From the NCBI GenBank assembly GCA_011799875.1, contig CM022300.1, forward strand, positions 112,295,201 to 112,359,200: a DNA stretch of 64,000 nucleotides, read 5' to 3'. The DNA is from Thinopyrum elongatum. Taxonomy: Eukaryota > Streptophyta > Magnoliopsida > Poales > Poaceae. The number at the start of each line of letters is the position of its first letter. Position 1 is the stretch's first letter. The position numbers and the translations under genes were made by a program. Below the pieces are notes generated by a model that did no database searches, was not told the DNA's origin, and saw only the letters and a program-made list of their open reading frames with translations. Positions 1-10,922 of the stretch are shown here, piece by piece.

Positions 1-1333
1 GGGTTGACTTGGAGGGTGCCCGTGAGATAATTACGAGGTGTGGCCGGGCATTCTTAGCCCTTGCCGCAAGTCCTCGAGATGGGGCGACGGGGTCACATCG
101 ATCGTGAGTCTCTGCTCGTTACCACACACCCCCAATACACTAACGATTTGGATATTTGATCCGAGTGGGCCTCTGGCCCGATAGCACTAACCATCACGCA
201 GGAATAAATATGGGTACTCTGCGTCGTATGCATCAGCCAAAAGCTCTGTCAGACGTCCTGTTCAGCATCGCGGCATGGCTGGGCCGGCGCCATCCTGTAG
301 TGGTGGTACCGAGATTCTCCCTGCACGCAACGACCCAGAGTGAACAGGGCGATGGCCCAAGACCCCTGAGCGCTTAGGATATAGACCGACGGGAACCTCT
401 CTACTGAGCTTTAGGTAGGGCTGCGGCGTGTCGTTTGGCTGAGGTCGGGCATGGCCCAGAAAAGTGTGTCTGGCTGGAGTTAATCGAGTGTGGTGGGTAA
501 GTTGGTGCACCCCTACAGGGAAGATCTAATCTATGCATAGCCGGATCCTTGGTAACGGACGCTCGGAGTTGTATCCCGATCAGTATAACTAGAACTGGAT
601 ACTTGTGATGAGATGTGGATATTAGGGCTCTGGGATTGCTTTCTCGCAGGGAGTCGAGAAAGGATCTCTGGGCGAGGTTGATACTTAATACTGCTACTAC
701 TTTATACTGTACTAATCTACACTCTTCTAATGCTGCAAGACCGCTGAAGATGCTAGTCTTCGATAGGACTAGGCCTTCTCTCTATTCTGGCATTTCTGCA
801 GCCCAGTCCACATATACAGCCTTTCTTTGATAATGTTGCATATGTAGTGTAGATCCTTGCTTGCTGAGTACTTCGGATGAGTACTCACGGTTGCTTTGCT
901 TCCTCTTTTTCCCCATATCTGTTTGATGCAACCATATGACGGAGCCCTGGGACAGCTGCCCCCGTCGATGACTGCTACTACTACCCCAAGGGTGGTTACT
1001 ACTACGAGTTGGCTGACGACCAGGAGTAGGTTCGGAGGGTCCCAGGCAGGAGGCCTGCGCCTTTTTGATCGTTGTGTTTTCTTTTGCCCCGCCTTCTTAA
1101 AGGCTTATCTGTTTCTCTTTTATATCTGTGCTCAGATATCTAATGCTTCTGCTGATGCTTGTTGACATCAAGCTTATGTATTCGAGCCCTCGAGGCCTTG
1201 GCTTGTAATATAATGCTTGTATGCCTTTATTTATGTTTTAGAGTTGTGTTGTGATTCCTTCAAGTGAGTCCTTAGGCTTGATCGTGTGCATTTGCGTGTA
1301 TGATTAGTGCAGGATTAAGCCGGGGGCGTCACA
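1..1333 (-). repeat. Partial gypsy LTR, Fatima-like
   Basis: On the minus strand the sequence starts TGTGACGCCCCCGGCTTAAT at 1333 and runs off the window at base 1, so only the first 1.3 kb of the LTR is seen. The start and the order of internal blocks resemble Fatima-type LTRs of Triticeae; this family name is from memory. It abuts the gag-protease frame of the next element and supplies that frame's last codons and its stop. Its start (TGTGACG) differs from the LTR at 5290-6419 (TGAAGCC), so it is not that element's own 3' LTR but a separate insertion or a recombination product. Open frames inside it are not genes. Confidence 0.7.
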
Positions 1334-3738
1334 TCACTCTCCTTTGGGTGGTTCGCTCTCTCACTATTCTCTCCATGATGGGTGGCTTGCTTGTCGTCGT
1401 TTACTTGACTTGGAGACATAGGTCGTAGCACGTACTCCTTACTCTTCATCTTGAAGCTATAGTGACTGGTACGCCTGTTGTGGATGACGCCTCGGTCAAA
1501 TTGCCATGGTCGTCCAAGTAGGAGATGGCAAATGGACATCGGAACGACATCACACTCCAAAGTGTCTTCATATGCTCCTATCTTGAAGGAAACTTGCACC
1601 TTATGTTCCACTTGAATAGTGCCAGAGTCGCTAAGCCATTGGACCTTGTAGGGGTGGGGATGCTTCATCTTGACCAATTGGAGCTTGGAGCATAGTTCTT
1701 CACTTGCCAAGTTATGGAAACTACCTCCATCGATGATGACGTTCACGGAACGACCTTTGATGCCCGCCTTGGTGTGGAAGATATGACATCTTTGGTCTTT
1801 GTCTTGTTGATGTTTAAGAGTCAAGACCTTGGAGACAACTAGAGCGGGGCTCGAATCTTCGTCACAAAAGACTTGATCATCTTCATCTTCGTTCACTTGC
1901 CGGTGCATAGCCACATTATCAAGGGCTTCCATTTCTCCTACACTCATGGAGTCATATGTACCATCGTCGTTGAAGACCATGGTGCGCTTGTTGGTACACT
2001 CGAAGGATTTGTGGCCTCGGCCGCCGCAAGTGAAACACTTGATGGAACTTGTCTTGATGGTCTCATCGGTTGTAGTAGATGATGAAGCTCTCGGCATGAA
2101 GTTGCTTGTAGTAGGAGGACGACTTGAGGTTGTCGAAGTTTTCTTGTAACTTGACTTGTCGCCATTGTTTGTAGAAGGTTTGGTTGAGGTAGGAGTCGGT
2201 GTAGTCGTCGAAGCTTGATTGTATGAGCCATATGTCTTGGAAGAGTACTTGGCATACTTGAAGTCATCTTGCACTTGTCGCTCTGCCTTGGTGGCTTGAT
2301 GCACTAGCTCGAGGAGGTTTGAGTATGGTTGGAAGTCAGCGATCTTCTTGATAGGATGGTTGAGTCTATTCAAGAAACATGCCATAGTTTGCTCATCATC
2401 TTCCGTGACATTAGCTCGTATCATGGCAATTTCCATTTCCTTGTAGTACTCTTCAATGCTCTTTGTTCCTTGCTTTAGGAGTTGCAATTTCTTGAAGAGG
2501 TCACGGTTGTAGTAGGTTGGCACAAAGCGCGCTCTCATGACATCCTTCATTTGCGCCCAAGTTGTGATGGGTGGTTCGCCTCTTGCCTCACGGTGCTCAA
2601 GTACTTGTTCCCACCAAATGAGGACATAGTCTTGGAACTCAAGGGATGCCATGGCGATCTTCTTCTCTTCCTCATAGTTGTGCACACGGAATATCTTGTC
2701 AACCTTCAATGCCCATGAAAGGTATTCTTCGGGATCATTGCTTCCAGAAAACTTGGGCATGGTGAACTTGAGTTTGCCGTAGCATTGCTCTTCATTGTGT
2801 TGGGGCCGAGGGTGATGATGTCCTTGACGTGGAGGATTGTCGCCCTCTAATTGCTCTTGGCATGGAGGATTTTCATTTTCTTCTTGCTCTTGGCGAACTT
2901 GTGCTTCTTGTCGAGCTTGTGGTTCTAGAGGAGCTTGTTGTTCTTGTCTAGCTTGTGGAGGAGCTTGAGGAACTTGACGATGCACTCGTGCTTGATATCT
3001 TCTTTCTTGAACTTCGTCGCAAAGTGCTTCTTCTTCTTGACGTGTATGGTGGTTCCGGTTGGCAACAACACGATTGATATGTCGAAGGGCACGTAGCGCC
3101 TCAAGTGCTTGCGCTTCACGCCATTCTTGTTGTTGACGTACCGTGATGGCGTCTTGCTCATCTTGATGTTGGCATTACCGTTCTTGCATTAGCTCTTGTT
3201 GGCGTCGTTGTTCTTGTGCTTCCTCTTGTTGGCGTTGATGTTGCCTTTCTTGTGCTTGCGCAAATGTAGCTTGATTTTGACGATGTCAATATTCTTGCTC
3301 TTCAAATTGCTCTTGTGGACCATTGCCGTGTAGAGGATTGCGGCTTGCGTGACGGTCTTGTCGCGCGGCTTGTCGAAGAGTATTTGATGTCGGTGTACTT
3401 TAGCCGGAGATGGTGTCATCGAAGTGTCGACTCGAGCGGCTCAGTCTTGAATAGGAGGAAGTGGTAGAAGAGCGGCTGACCAACAAGGCACGAATTTTGT
3501 CCATTCTTGCATTGTTCTCTTGTTTTTGTTCGTCGAGCTTGTTGTCGAAGTAGTCTCTTGTATGTTGCTCGAAGAGTCGCAAGTCGGTGGTGAGGTTGTC
3601 GATGCGGTCGCTCATTGCTTGTTGTTCTTGATGCAAGGCTCGTTGTGCACCGAAGAGGTGGTTGTTGGTGACGTAGGTGTTCGGGTCCTCGTCTTGCTCG
3701 ATGAAGAGTGGGTTGGTAGAAGTAGTTGGCCTATCCAT
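1315..3738 (-). pseudogene. Gypsy gag-protease, broken
   Basis: The frame opens at an ATG at 3736-3738 and stays in one frame to 1315, interrupted by three stops: TAA at 3400-3402, TGA at 3286-3288 and TAA at 3175-3177. The N-terminal part is Gln-rich and probably coiled coil. Next come the retrotransposon gag core (around 2740-2300, with the usual W and R/K-rich segments), a zinc knuckle of the CX2CX4HX4C type (CFTCGGRGHKSFEC, near 2040-1995), and a retropepsin-like domain with DGGS in place of the common D-S/T-G near 1730. The last codons, through SDVTPPA, are read from the neighbouring LTR. As a non-functional relic it would have encoded capsid and protease of a virus-like particle. Confidence 0.8.
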
Positions 3739-4926
3739 ATTCCAAGAAAATGTGTGAGTGGAAGAAAGGAAGAACATTACCAAATGTACCTTGACCAATG
3801 TTGAGAATGGATCAAAGATCACTCAATGATGTAACAAGGAAATAGCACAATTGGTACCGTATCTCGTCAATCTCTCACACCTACACAAAGAAAGCTTATG
3901 GTGGAGCTCGGTTAGGATGGTGGCACAAAATTTATGCAATTGTTAGTGAGACTCAATAATGTTGAAAAGATTCGCAAATTTGCAAATGCAACAAGTAGAC
4001 CAATAGCAAGATATGGTACATGGGAACACACACGCAAATAGATAAATGGGGTTGTGCAAACCAAAAATGAGCGGAAAATGTGGAATCCACGGAAAATGCT
4101 CGTGTTGCACAACACAAGAGAGACGCTAGCACGATTGCACAATAGGCAGATACGAGACTTGTGCACAACCTACTAAGCAAAAATGCAATGACTTCTATCC
4201 CAAGTATGCTATATGTATGGTGTTCCTATGATATGATCCAAGATGATCGAGTATGACAATCTTAATGTAGTATGATGCTATGGTTCTTGCTTGAAAGCTC
4301 TTTGCTTGTCTTTTCCTTTTGCTTAAAAGCTTGTTTGGCTCTTTCTCTTTTGAGCTCTTTCTTTGGCCACTTATGCAAACTTGACGAACCAAGATAGCGA
4401 TTGTGTATATGCTATGACAACCTTGTGACACAAGAGATGATATCAAGATATGGATACCAAGATGATATGATATATGCAACAAGATGATTATCACTAGTGT
4501 GCACAAGTAATGTTGCCGGCAATACTCAAAGGCTAGTCTTGATAGGAAAGGTATGCAAAATGGTCTATGGGGTTATCAATGCAATGGTAAGGAGTAGACA
4601 AAGATGTCGTCGAGGTTACCGTCCTTGCTTACGGTTGAATGTGTCAAAATTGTGGAGCGGTTGTTGGCGATGACGAGTCCGTGGCGAAGATGAGCGGCGG
4701 TGGTGTCAATGTCGAGCCGTCCCTAAGTTGTTGAAATGCGTTAGGAAACGGAAACCGCAACTCAAATTCTCAAAACAAACGTGTCAAAAATTTTGGAGTT
4801 TGGTAGCAGGTAAGCGGTGGTGCTTGTGGAAAGCGGTGGTGGTATGCGGAAGTGTAAATGGGCACCGGAGCAAAATTTGGTGAGAGTTAGGTGGGAAACG
4901 GAGCGGTGGATGGAAATGATGCTGCG

Positions 4927-4990
4927 GGAGGCCGGATGTCCAGGCTGTCGGGCCGGATGTCCGGGGGCACGGGCCGGATGTCCGGGCCTC
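4927..4990. repeat. CCGGATGTCCGG repeats in leader
   Basis: Three units of GGCCGGATGTCC(G/A)GG lie here in the retroelement leader. The same motif is repeated in its LTR. The core CCGGATGTCCGG is two mismatches short of a perfect palindrome. Confidence 0.8.
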
Positions 4991-5273
4991 CAGATCCAAG
5001 ATGAACTCGATGAACTCGCGGGGAAAAAGGCAATTCTGGAGCAAAATTCGAGAGATTTCATGGATGGAAATTGGGGAAAAGATGGGGAAAAGCTAGATCT
5101 ACCTGCTACACATGAAATCCATAGATCAAATCCAACAAAACTTCATCACACCAAAAAATCACAAAAAAATTTGGGAGGGCTATTTTTGTGGGGATTTTTT
5201 GAATTTGGGGAAGAACACAACAAAACAAGGCTAGAAAACAAGGGTAGGGGCTCCAAATTCTTGATCAACCTAG

Positions 5274-5286
5274 GCTCTTGATACCA
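5274..5286 (-). other. Primer-binding site
   Basis: Just inside the LTR the minus strand reads TGGTATCAAGAGC, close to the usual TGGTATCAGAGC that pairs with the 3' end of initiator tRNA-Met. One base is inserted relative to that consensus. It lies three bases from the LTR end at 5290, which supports the LTR boundary. Confidence 0.7.
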
Positions 5287-5730
5287 AGATGATGTAGGGT
5301 GGAAACCCTAAGGCCGATCTTTCATGATTGGAGCGGATCCTACGAAGAACATGATGGGAAACATGAGGGGAAAACGAGAGGAAACTCTCAAAATCAATGG
5401 AAAACGATCACACATGTGCTAGATCCTTGAACATAACGAGTGATACATGATCCAAACACAACAAAGGACGATACAAGTAGCAGTAGTCTTCTCCGTGAGG
5501 AGGTCTTCGGGGTCTTCCCGTTAGGGGTCTTGAATCCAAGATGGATCTTCTCCGTAGAGGCCGCGGTCTCTCTCGGTGGAGTAGATCCGGATGAATGAGC
5601 AAAGCTCTATCTCTCAAATGAGCTATCACAATGCTAACCCTAGAAAAGTGGAGGAGGAGAAGTATATATAGTCTAGGGGCGAAGGGGTACATGGGCCTCG
5701 GGACCTTACGCTATGCGCAGACAGGGGAGG

Positions 5731-6123
5731 CTGGACATCCGGGCGTCGGGCCGGATGTCCGGGCCTTCACGAAGTGCCGGATGTCCGGGCTGGCACCAGA
5801 TGTCTGGGAGGTCGGGGCTGGTGTCGGTGCTCTCTGGATAGGCGGGGTACGGATTTCCGGGCTGGAGGCCGGATGTCCGGCGGCTCGGGACGGGCCGGAT
5901 GTCCGGGGCCTGAGCTGGATGTCCGGGCTGACTTGGCCGATTCGGTTGCTCTGTGGATAGGGGGAGCCGGATTTCCGGGGGTCGGGCCGAATGTCTGGGC
6001 ATGGGCCAGATGTCCGGGCCTGGGCCAGATGTCCAGGCCCTGTAGCCTTGGCTGGTGGGCGTCGGCTGTGGTTGATGCTCCAGGGGCCGGATGTCCGGGG
6101 TCATGGCCGGATGTCCGGGTCCT
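5731..6123. repeat. CCGGATGTCCGG repeat cluster in LTR
   Basis: By eye about fourteen copies of a GGCCGGATGTCCGGGC-like unit occur with irregular spacing (15 to 60 bp), with variants such as GGATTTCCGGG and AGATGTCTGGG. One copy (5733) is inverted. The block is very GC-rich compared with the flanks. Confidence 0.85.
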
Positions 6124-6139
6124 GGGAGCTGTTCTCGAC

Positions 6140-6419
6140 TCCTTTCGTTGGTTCTCTTCATCCTTGAACTTGGGGACTTGTCCGTCTTCATGCGCATCTT
6201 CAAGAGAGTCCTCTTGGTACCTGATCATGCACAACATTCCGAACTTAGGTAGTAACCATGTCTCGAGTGGATCATATGGAATATCACCAAGAAAGGAAGT
6301 CACCTCGGTCTCGAGGGCTCTAGCTCGTGCTCGTGTCATTGGTCCTCTGCACTTGATGAGATGATGGTAGGTCCATGGGTATGACCATAGGATGCTCCGC
6401 ATCATCGGCCTTGGCTTCA
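6140..6419 (-). pseudogene. pol C-terminal tail encoded in the LTR
   Basis: Reading from the first LTR bases, one frame gives an acidic stretch ending MVIPMDLPSS, and a shifted frame continues GPMTRARARALETEV and LLPKFGMLCMIRYQEDS. This is the usual tail of Triticeae gypsy polyproteins, where pol runs into the 3' LTR. Here it is a passenger copy in the 5' LTR, with no start codon of its own and a frameshift near 6345. Confidence 0.6.
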
Positions 6420-6590
6420 ACTACTAGCCGTGGAGGGCGTTGCGGTTGCGGTTGCGGTTGCGGTGGACGACGACGTCGGGGTATCGGCTCTGGCGTGATG
6501 GAGGAGGGCGGCGATTGATGGGTGGGATGGGGTGGCGGACGGAGGACACCGGGGTTTCGCGGCTGGTGGAGAGGTAGTTTTGGCGCCCAT
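6420..6590 (-). CDS. Possible truncated first exon of a host gene
   Basis: From an ATG at 6588-6590 the minus strand is open for 57 codons and ends at the TGA made by the first three bases of the inserted LTR. The peptide starts MGAKTTSPPAAKP and is rich in Ala, Thr, Ser and Pro, ending in a TATATATA run from a GTTGCG hexanucleotide repeat. High GC at third positions and a GC-rich upstream stretch resemble the first exon of a grass gene, possibly a targeting peptide. No domain is recognised. It could equally be chance in GC-rich DNA. The rest of the gene, if real, would lie beyond the retroelement at the left of the window. Confidence 0.35.
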
Positions 6591-8507
6591 GGAGTACGAA
6601 TGGGGAATCGGGCGGGGGAGGGGGGCGGGGGGAGCTAAGGGGGAACCATGTTTCTGTCTGGGACGCGCTTGTTTGAAATTTGAGGAAAGTACAAACTTTG
6701 CCCCCCTCTTAAATTTCAGACCTACTGCGGGTCAGGGGTAGGACGGTAATCCCAGGTGTCCCAAATAGTGGGCGGGAGCGATTTCGGCAAGCGCATGTGT
6801 GTTTAGGTGGCCACGGTGTATGAATGTTTTTCGGAGGCGGTTACGTGGCGTCTAGATGAAGTTACAAACTTACCCCGGTTTAGACCTTTGGACGTCGGGC
6901 CGGTAGGTTTCATGGGTCGGAGTTAGAAAAGTAATTTCCTTCTACCAAACATTGGTCTCACGCGGTTTCGGGCGAGTAGAGGCTCTTTTGGCGCTTCGTT
7001 CGAAATTTTGAAATCGAAGCATTCACGTTTAGAGTACTCTTGAACTTTGAGGATTGACCTAAATAGACAACATTAAATTTGACCTTGTATGTTTGAAAAC
7101 CTCATTAAATTATGCGCTTCTTTTTGAAATTTTGACACTTGAAAATCCTATAACTACGATTATTTTGGAATGGAGGAGGTAAATTTGAATATATTTTGTA
7201 CACGACTATATATGCTATTATGTACAAAAGCAGAGCAAAGATTGGTGCCCCCATAATTTAGGTATGATTTACAAATGCCATGATCTCGAATTCAAATAAT
7301 TGAATGGACTTCATGTTGAATTCAAATTTTTTAAACCACCTTAAGTTGAATTCAAATGTATGCTAGTTCATAGCTAGCTATTTATAATGTTCATTGTGTA
7401 ACCTTTGTATGTATAATGTGCTTTACACACACAACATGAACTATACTCGCATTTATATTCGAATTGCTAAAGCGATGCATTGTCTGGAGTTCAAAATACT
7501 GACTCTATGGATCAATTATGTCGAATAATAACATAGACATGCTCAAATTTGATAGAATATACATGTCTGATGGATCAATGACCGTTCCTTATGCGAATTG
7601 CAAATATCATGATCCCATCCTAATATTTGGATACAATTTCTATTTTTAATCAATGTGTACATCAGTCTTTTACGTATAGTTTCACTCTCCATAGGCCCCT
7701 CCTCACACACACGCTAATTTTCTCTCTCACACATACGCGCACACGGTGTATATCCATCGGTGGTCTCTCACACATGCTCACACACTCTCTCCCGAGGTGT
7801 CTTTCTCGCACACATGCTCTCGATATCACCCTCCCTCCCTCTCGCAACCATTTACGACTGTTTTCACTAACCTTTATCACAAGCACTATTCCTCTCACAT
7901 GCATACGCACACAAAATCCCCATCAACCCTTTCTCTATACATAGACCTACCTACGTGTCCCCCGCACGCACATTATCTTTAGGCCTGTCTCGCACGCATT
8001 GTCTCCACATCTCTTCCTAATTGATGAATATGATTCCAGCAGAACATTCTGTAGGATGCCCCTTAAAGCTAGGTTGGATGAATGGTAATATCAGAGAGAA
8101 GGGGTTACCTTAGTCCAAGGACCTAGGGTTACAAATCCTAGCCGTCTTTGTCAGTGGACACAGAGTCCTTCACGACTCTGGTATCTTTGTCTTGTACGAC
8201 TAGTCCTCCATGGGTCTCCCTGAATGCATCACGGGCCGACTAATGTGGCGCGGGACAGAACCGACCCAAGGGCCTCACCTCGGCCCACATGACCTCACGC
8301 GGTGACACACCCTCTGCCCCTAGGTCTCGTTATCTTCTCACACCCACACATACCAAAACAGACACCACACAAAATATTTTGTCCTCATGCCTCTATCCCC
8401 TCCCCCCTTGCATGTACACACTCAAGGGCATCTCTCGCCATGATATCCTATTCGTCTCTATCTCTCTCTAGACCTCTTTCATTTCTCGTGCTACCTCTCC
8501 CATGTCG
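6591..8507. other. Non-coding stretch, no gene seen
   Basis: GC-rich to about 6,760, then AT-rich with recurring words such as GTTGAATTCAAAT (7310-7350). From 7690 to 7990 it is a CA/CT-rich low-complexity tract. The short open frames here follow the simple sequence and show no domain. If 6590 is a real start codon, 6600-7000 would hold its promoter, but I see no convincing TATA box. Confidence 0.5.
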
Positions 8508-8526
8508 CCCCCCCCCCCCCCCCCCC
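8508..8526. repeat. Poly-C tract
   Basis: Nineteen consecutive C residues follow ATGTCG. Such tracts are slippage-prone, so the exact length is uncertain. Confidence 0.9.
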
Positions 8527-8565
8527 GGTGGCCCCTCTATCCATGCCTCTCTTGAATACGTACAC

Positions 8566-8630
8566 ATACCCTCTCTAGGCCCTGCCAAATACGTCAACTA
8601 CACATTCACACATGCTATATCTTATCACGT
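8566..8630. repeat. Dispersed module 1, copy a
   Basis: Contains CTCTCTAGGCCCT, then TACACATTCACACATG and a CATCTT-like end. Diverged copies of the same order occur at 8936, 10041 and 15670. Confidence 0.5.
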
Positions 8631-8935
8631 ACCCCATTGATCTACAAAGCCCTCTCTTCACGTTTACTTCGCATACAACATTCCTTTTGAATAAAACCAC
8701 ACAAAGTGTGGCCAAAAATTTATTTTAGAATTTCTACATATATACAACATTACGAAGTTATATGGAGTATGAAAGTTAATTTGCATTGCATGGTGCACCA
8801 AATGATATTTATTCCGCACTGTGAATTTATATTTTTTTATACTATATATAAAGTTAGTCACAATAAAGATAAATGAAGAGCATCTCTCTCTCCATCGCAC
8901 ACACCCCCTCTATGCCCCTTTCATGTACGCACACA

Positions 8936-9001
8936 AACTATCTCCAGATCCTCTAAAAGTATGCCCCCAGCACATTCACGCATGTTTCATCTTTCTTTCG
9001 C
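8936..9001. repeat. Dispersed module 1, copy b
   Basis: Shares CTCTAAAAGTATGC, GCACATTCACGCATG and TTTCATCTTTCTTTCGC with the other copies. It ends where the foldback element begins. Confidence 0.5.
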
Positions 9002-9003
9002 AA

Positions 9004-9848
9004 TATATACAGTGACGATCATTGTATTTGAAGCGAAAGCACGATACGTACATTGGACTTCAGAATCCACTCATTACGGTCACCATTTATATTTTGTGGT
9101 TATTATACAGTCACGGGCTCACTGTACAGCTCTTTATTTGTTCAAGACACGACTAGTTGACCAGTTAAACGCTCCACGTGGCACCTCTAGTGTTGCATCA
9201 CATTATCTCACTACCATTGGGCCCACCTGTCGGCGTGTATAAGAATGAAAACAAACGATAAAAAAATATTGGACGGTGGTTCGAAGTCATGACCACGGGC
9301 ACAGCGGACAAGGTGGCCTTGTATTGGTATGCTGAGCCGTCTGTTTTAACACACAGGAGCTAATGTGGTGATTATACACATACGCACGCATGCACACGAA
9401 CTGCCTGCACGCAACACTCACACGTACATACGCAGCCATGCACGCATGCATGCACACACCAAATGACCAACACACACGCTCATGCTCAAGTGCTCAACCT
9501 ACATGTGCATGAGCACACATCAGGCCCTGACAGACACATACACAACCAGGTGGTTCCCGCGCACGGGTTGGAGTCTTGTCGCGCCTGCGTAAATTTGGGT
9601 TTATCTTACTTTTTTTCCTATGCGAACTCACAGGTGGGACCCACAAGGAACATGGTCAATTTAACCAGTCAACATAGTGCCACGCAGACTATTTTGCCGG
9701 TCAACAGAGTGCAATCCGATGCTGAACGGTGAGCAAGTGACCGTATAATCACCGCAAAACGTATATAGTGACCGTAATGAGCGTATTCTGATGTCCGGTG
9801 ACCATATTATGCTTTTCGCTTGAAATACACTGACCGCCAGTGTATTTA
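9004..9848. mobile_element. Long foldback (inverted-repeat) element
   Basis: Two arms of about 225 bp are imperfect reverse complements of each other. The left arm is 9004-9234 and the right arm 9628-9848, with a spacer of about 390 bp. Matching words, left against the complement of right, include TGTATTTGAAGCGAAA with TGTATTTCAAGCGAAA, CTCATTACGGTCAC in both, TGACTGGTTAAA with TGACCAGTTAAA, and GGGCCCACCTG with GGTCCCACCTG. The right arm holds several GTGACCGTA-like words. No open frame in it resembles a transposase, so it would be non-autonomous. No clear target duplication is visible. It could be a foldback/MULE-type element or an inverted duplication. Confidence 0.7.
9235..9627. other. 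Spacer of the foldback element
   Basis: Includes a CA/CG-rich tract at about 9370-9480 with many ACGCATGCAC words. No coding sequence can be supported. Confidence 0.5.
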
Positions 9849-10040
9849 TCTCTTCTCTTGCTCTCTCTGTGGAGCCGAGTAGGCCAATGTGCCAGTGCCT
9901 AAATTGGCGCACGCCACCCCATTATTGCTGTATTGGTTTCGTAAGAGCGAACAAGCATTCACGTCTACCGTACAAACTGTAGATATGAGTTACAAATGCT
10001 ATGAAGACGAATACAAATATTTGAATCCACTTTATGCCCA

Positions 10041-10100
10041 GATTCTCTCTGTAGGCCCTCCAAAAGTACATCTCTACACATTCTCGCATGTTACATCTAA
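10041..10100. repeat. Dispersed module 1, copy c
   Basis: Reads TCTCTCTGTAGGCCCTCC, AAAAGTACATC and CACATTCTCGCATGTTACATC, the same order of words as copies a, b and d. Confidence 0.5.
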
Positions 10101-10489
10101 CAACTATGCAATACAACACTACTACTACACTCTAACACAATAAATCATATGTGTTTTTAGTTGTACTAGATCTCATATTGTTACTTAATTATTCAGTTTG
10201 CATACATTAAAATTGCCTTTGAAATGTATGGCTAGTATCATCTACCGCGTGGGAAAAATCCCGCCCTTGCCTGATTAATCAGGTTTGTGTCAATGGATCA
10301 TGCGAAACAACAAAACTATAGTAGTACTACAGTTCAAGTAACAGTTCACTAGGCCGCCGTGTCGTGTACTCCTCCGTCGTAAGAGTGGAGCACTCGCTTT
10401 GTTAAATGTTCTAGTCCCTTTTGCCGACATGTGCGACATCAAGCAACTGGGTCCACGTGCAATACCGAAATAACAGTGCAGAGCAGTAG

Positions 10490-10690
10490 GGGTGAAGCTC
10501 CCCAGCCATGGCGCCGGTGTAGCAATGAGCAATGAGGCATCAAATCACAAAGCTGCACCTTTCCCGCAATTATGTTGGAGGGACGAAGTGATGCTAAAAA
10601 AAGAAGTTGGAGGGACGAAGCAACCAACATTTCACTCATTGCTGAATCTGCTTCTCCGTCATCTTCTTCAAGTTAACCACGTGTTGCTTC
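10490..10690. repeat. Local duplication, first copy
   Basis: Words such as GAGGCATCAAATCACAAAG, GACGAAGCAACCAACATTTC and TTCTTCAAGTTAACCAC recur in the same order at about 11110-11240. The copies have diverged by substitutions and small indels. No coding function is evident. Confidence 0.5.
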
Positions 10691-10839
10691 TGCCGTTGTT
10701 CTGCCTCATGTGGGACGCGGATCGGCTTGGTAAATCACTAACACGTGGGACCGCATGTTAGCAAACCGCTAGGCCAACGTCCTCTAAAAATAAGAAACCT
10801 CCCCCGCCTTCCTCGCGGCAAAATCACCTCCTTTTTACT

Positions 10840-10877
10840 AATCTTGATATAATTTTTTAGATCAATATAATCAAGAT
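10840..10877. other. Small AT-rich hairpin
   Basis: AATCTTGATATA and its near complement TATAATCAAGATT flank TTTTTTAGATCA. It could be a relic of a small MITE or chance in AT-rich DNA. Confidence 0.35.
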
Positions 10878-10922
10878 TTGTATAGATAGCACACAGGAGC
10901 AAAACCAAGTGGTACGGTTAAG

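Larger units (their letters stand above)
1334..6419 (-). mobile_element. Truncated gypsy LTR retrotransposon (5' half)
   Basis: Read on the minus strand the parts are in the expected 5' to 3' order: LTR (6419-5290), primer-binding site, long leader, gag and aspartic protease (3738-1334). Reverse transcriptase, integrase and the 3' LTR are absent because a different LTR begins at 1333. The leader (about 3740-5273) has no coding sequence that I can support, but three CCGGATGTCCGG units lie at 4927-4990. The 5-bp sequence at 6420-6424 (actac) would be one target duplication; the partner is outside the window. Confidence 0.75.
5290..6419 (-). repeat. 5' LTR of truncated gypsy element
   Basis: The minus-strand LTR begins TGAAGCCAAGG at 6419 and ends CCCTACATCA at 5290, giving 1,130 bp with TGA...TCA ends. 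The first 280 bp still read as the C-terminus of a pol polyprotein. The middle third (5731-6123) holds about fourteen copies of a CCGGATGTCCGGG-like unit. It is followed directly by the primer-binding site. The matching 3' LTR is not in the window. Confidence 0.7.

Noticed and set aside
1..1333. Treating this LTR as the 3' LTR of the gag-protease element at 1334-6419
   Set aside because: Its end (TGTGACGCC) does not match the start of the LTR at 5290-6419 (TGAAGCC); LTRs of one element should agree.
4927..6123. CRISPR-like array
   Set aside because: The repeats are short, near-palindromic, irregularly spaced and variable, inside a plant LTR; no spacer structure.
5767..6420. 217-residue minus-strand frame as a novel protein
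   Set aside because: The first 90 residues are a retroelement pol tail read inside the LTR; the rest is translation of the CCGGATGTCC repeats.
7627..7982. Short frames in the CA/CT-rich tract
   Set aside because: They appear on both strands of low-complexity DNA and have no domain or codon bias.
10095..10145. Left CACTA terminus (CACTACTACTACAC)
   Set aside because: It lacks the CACTACAAAAA continuation and the subterminal sequence seen in the right end.
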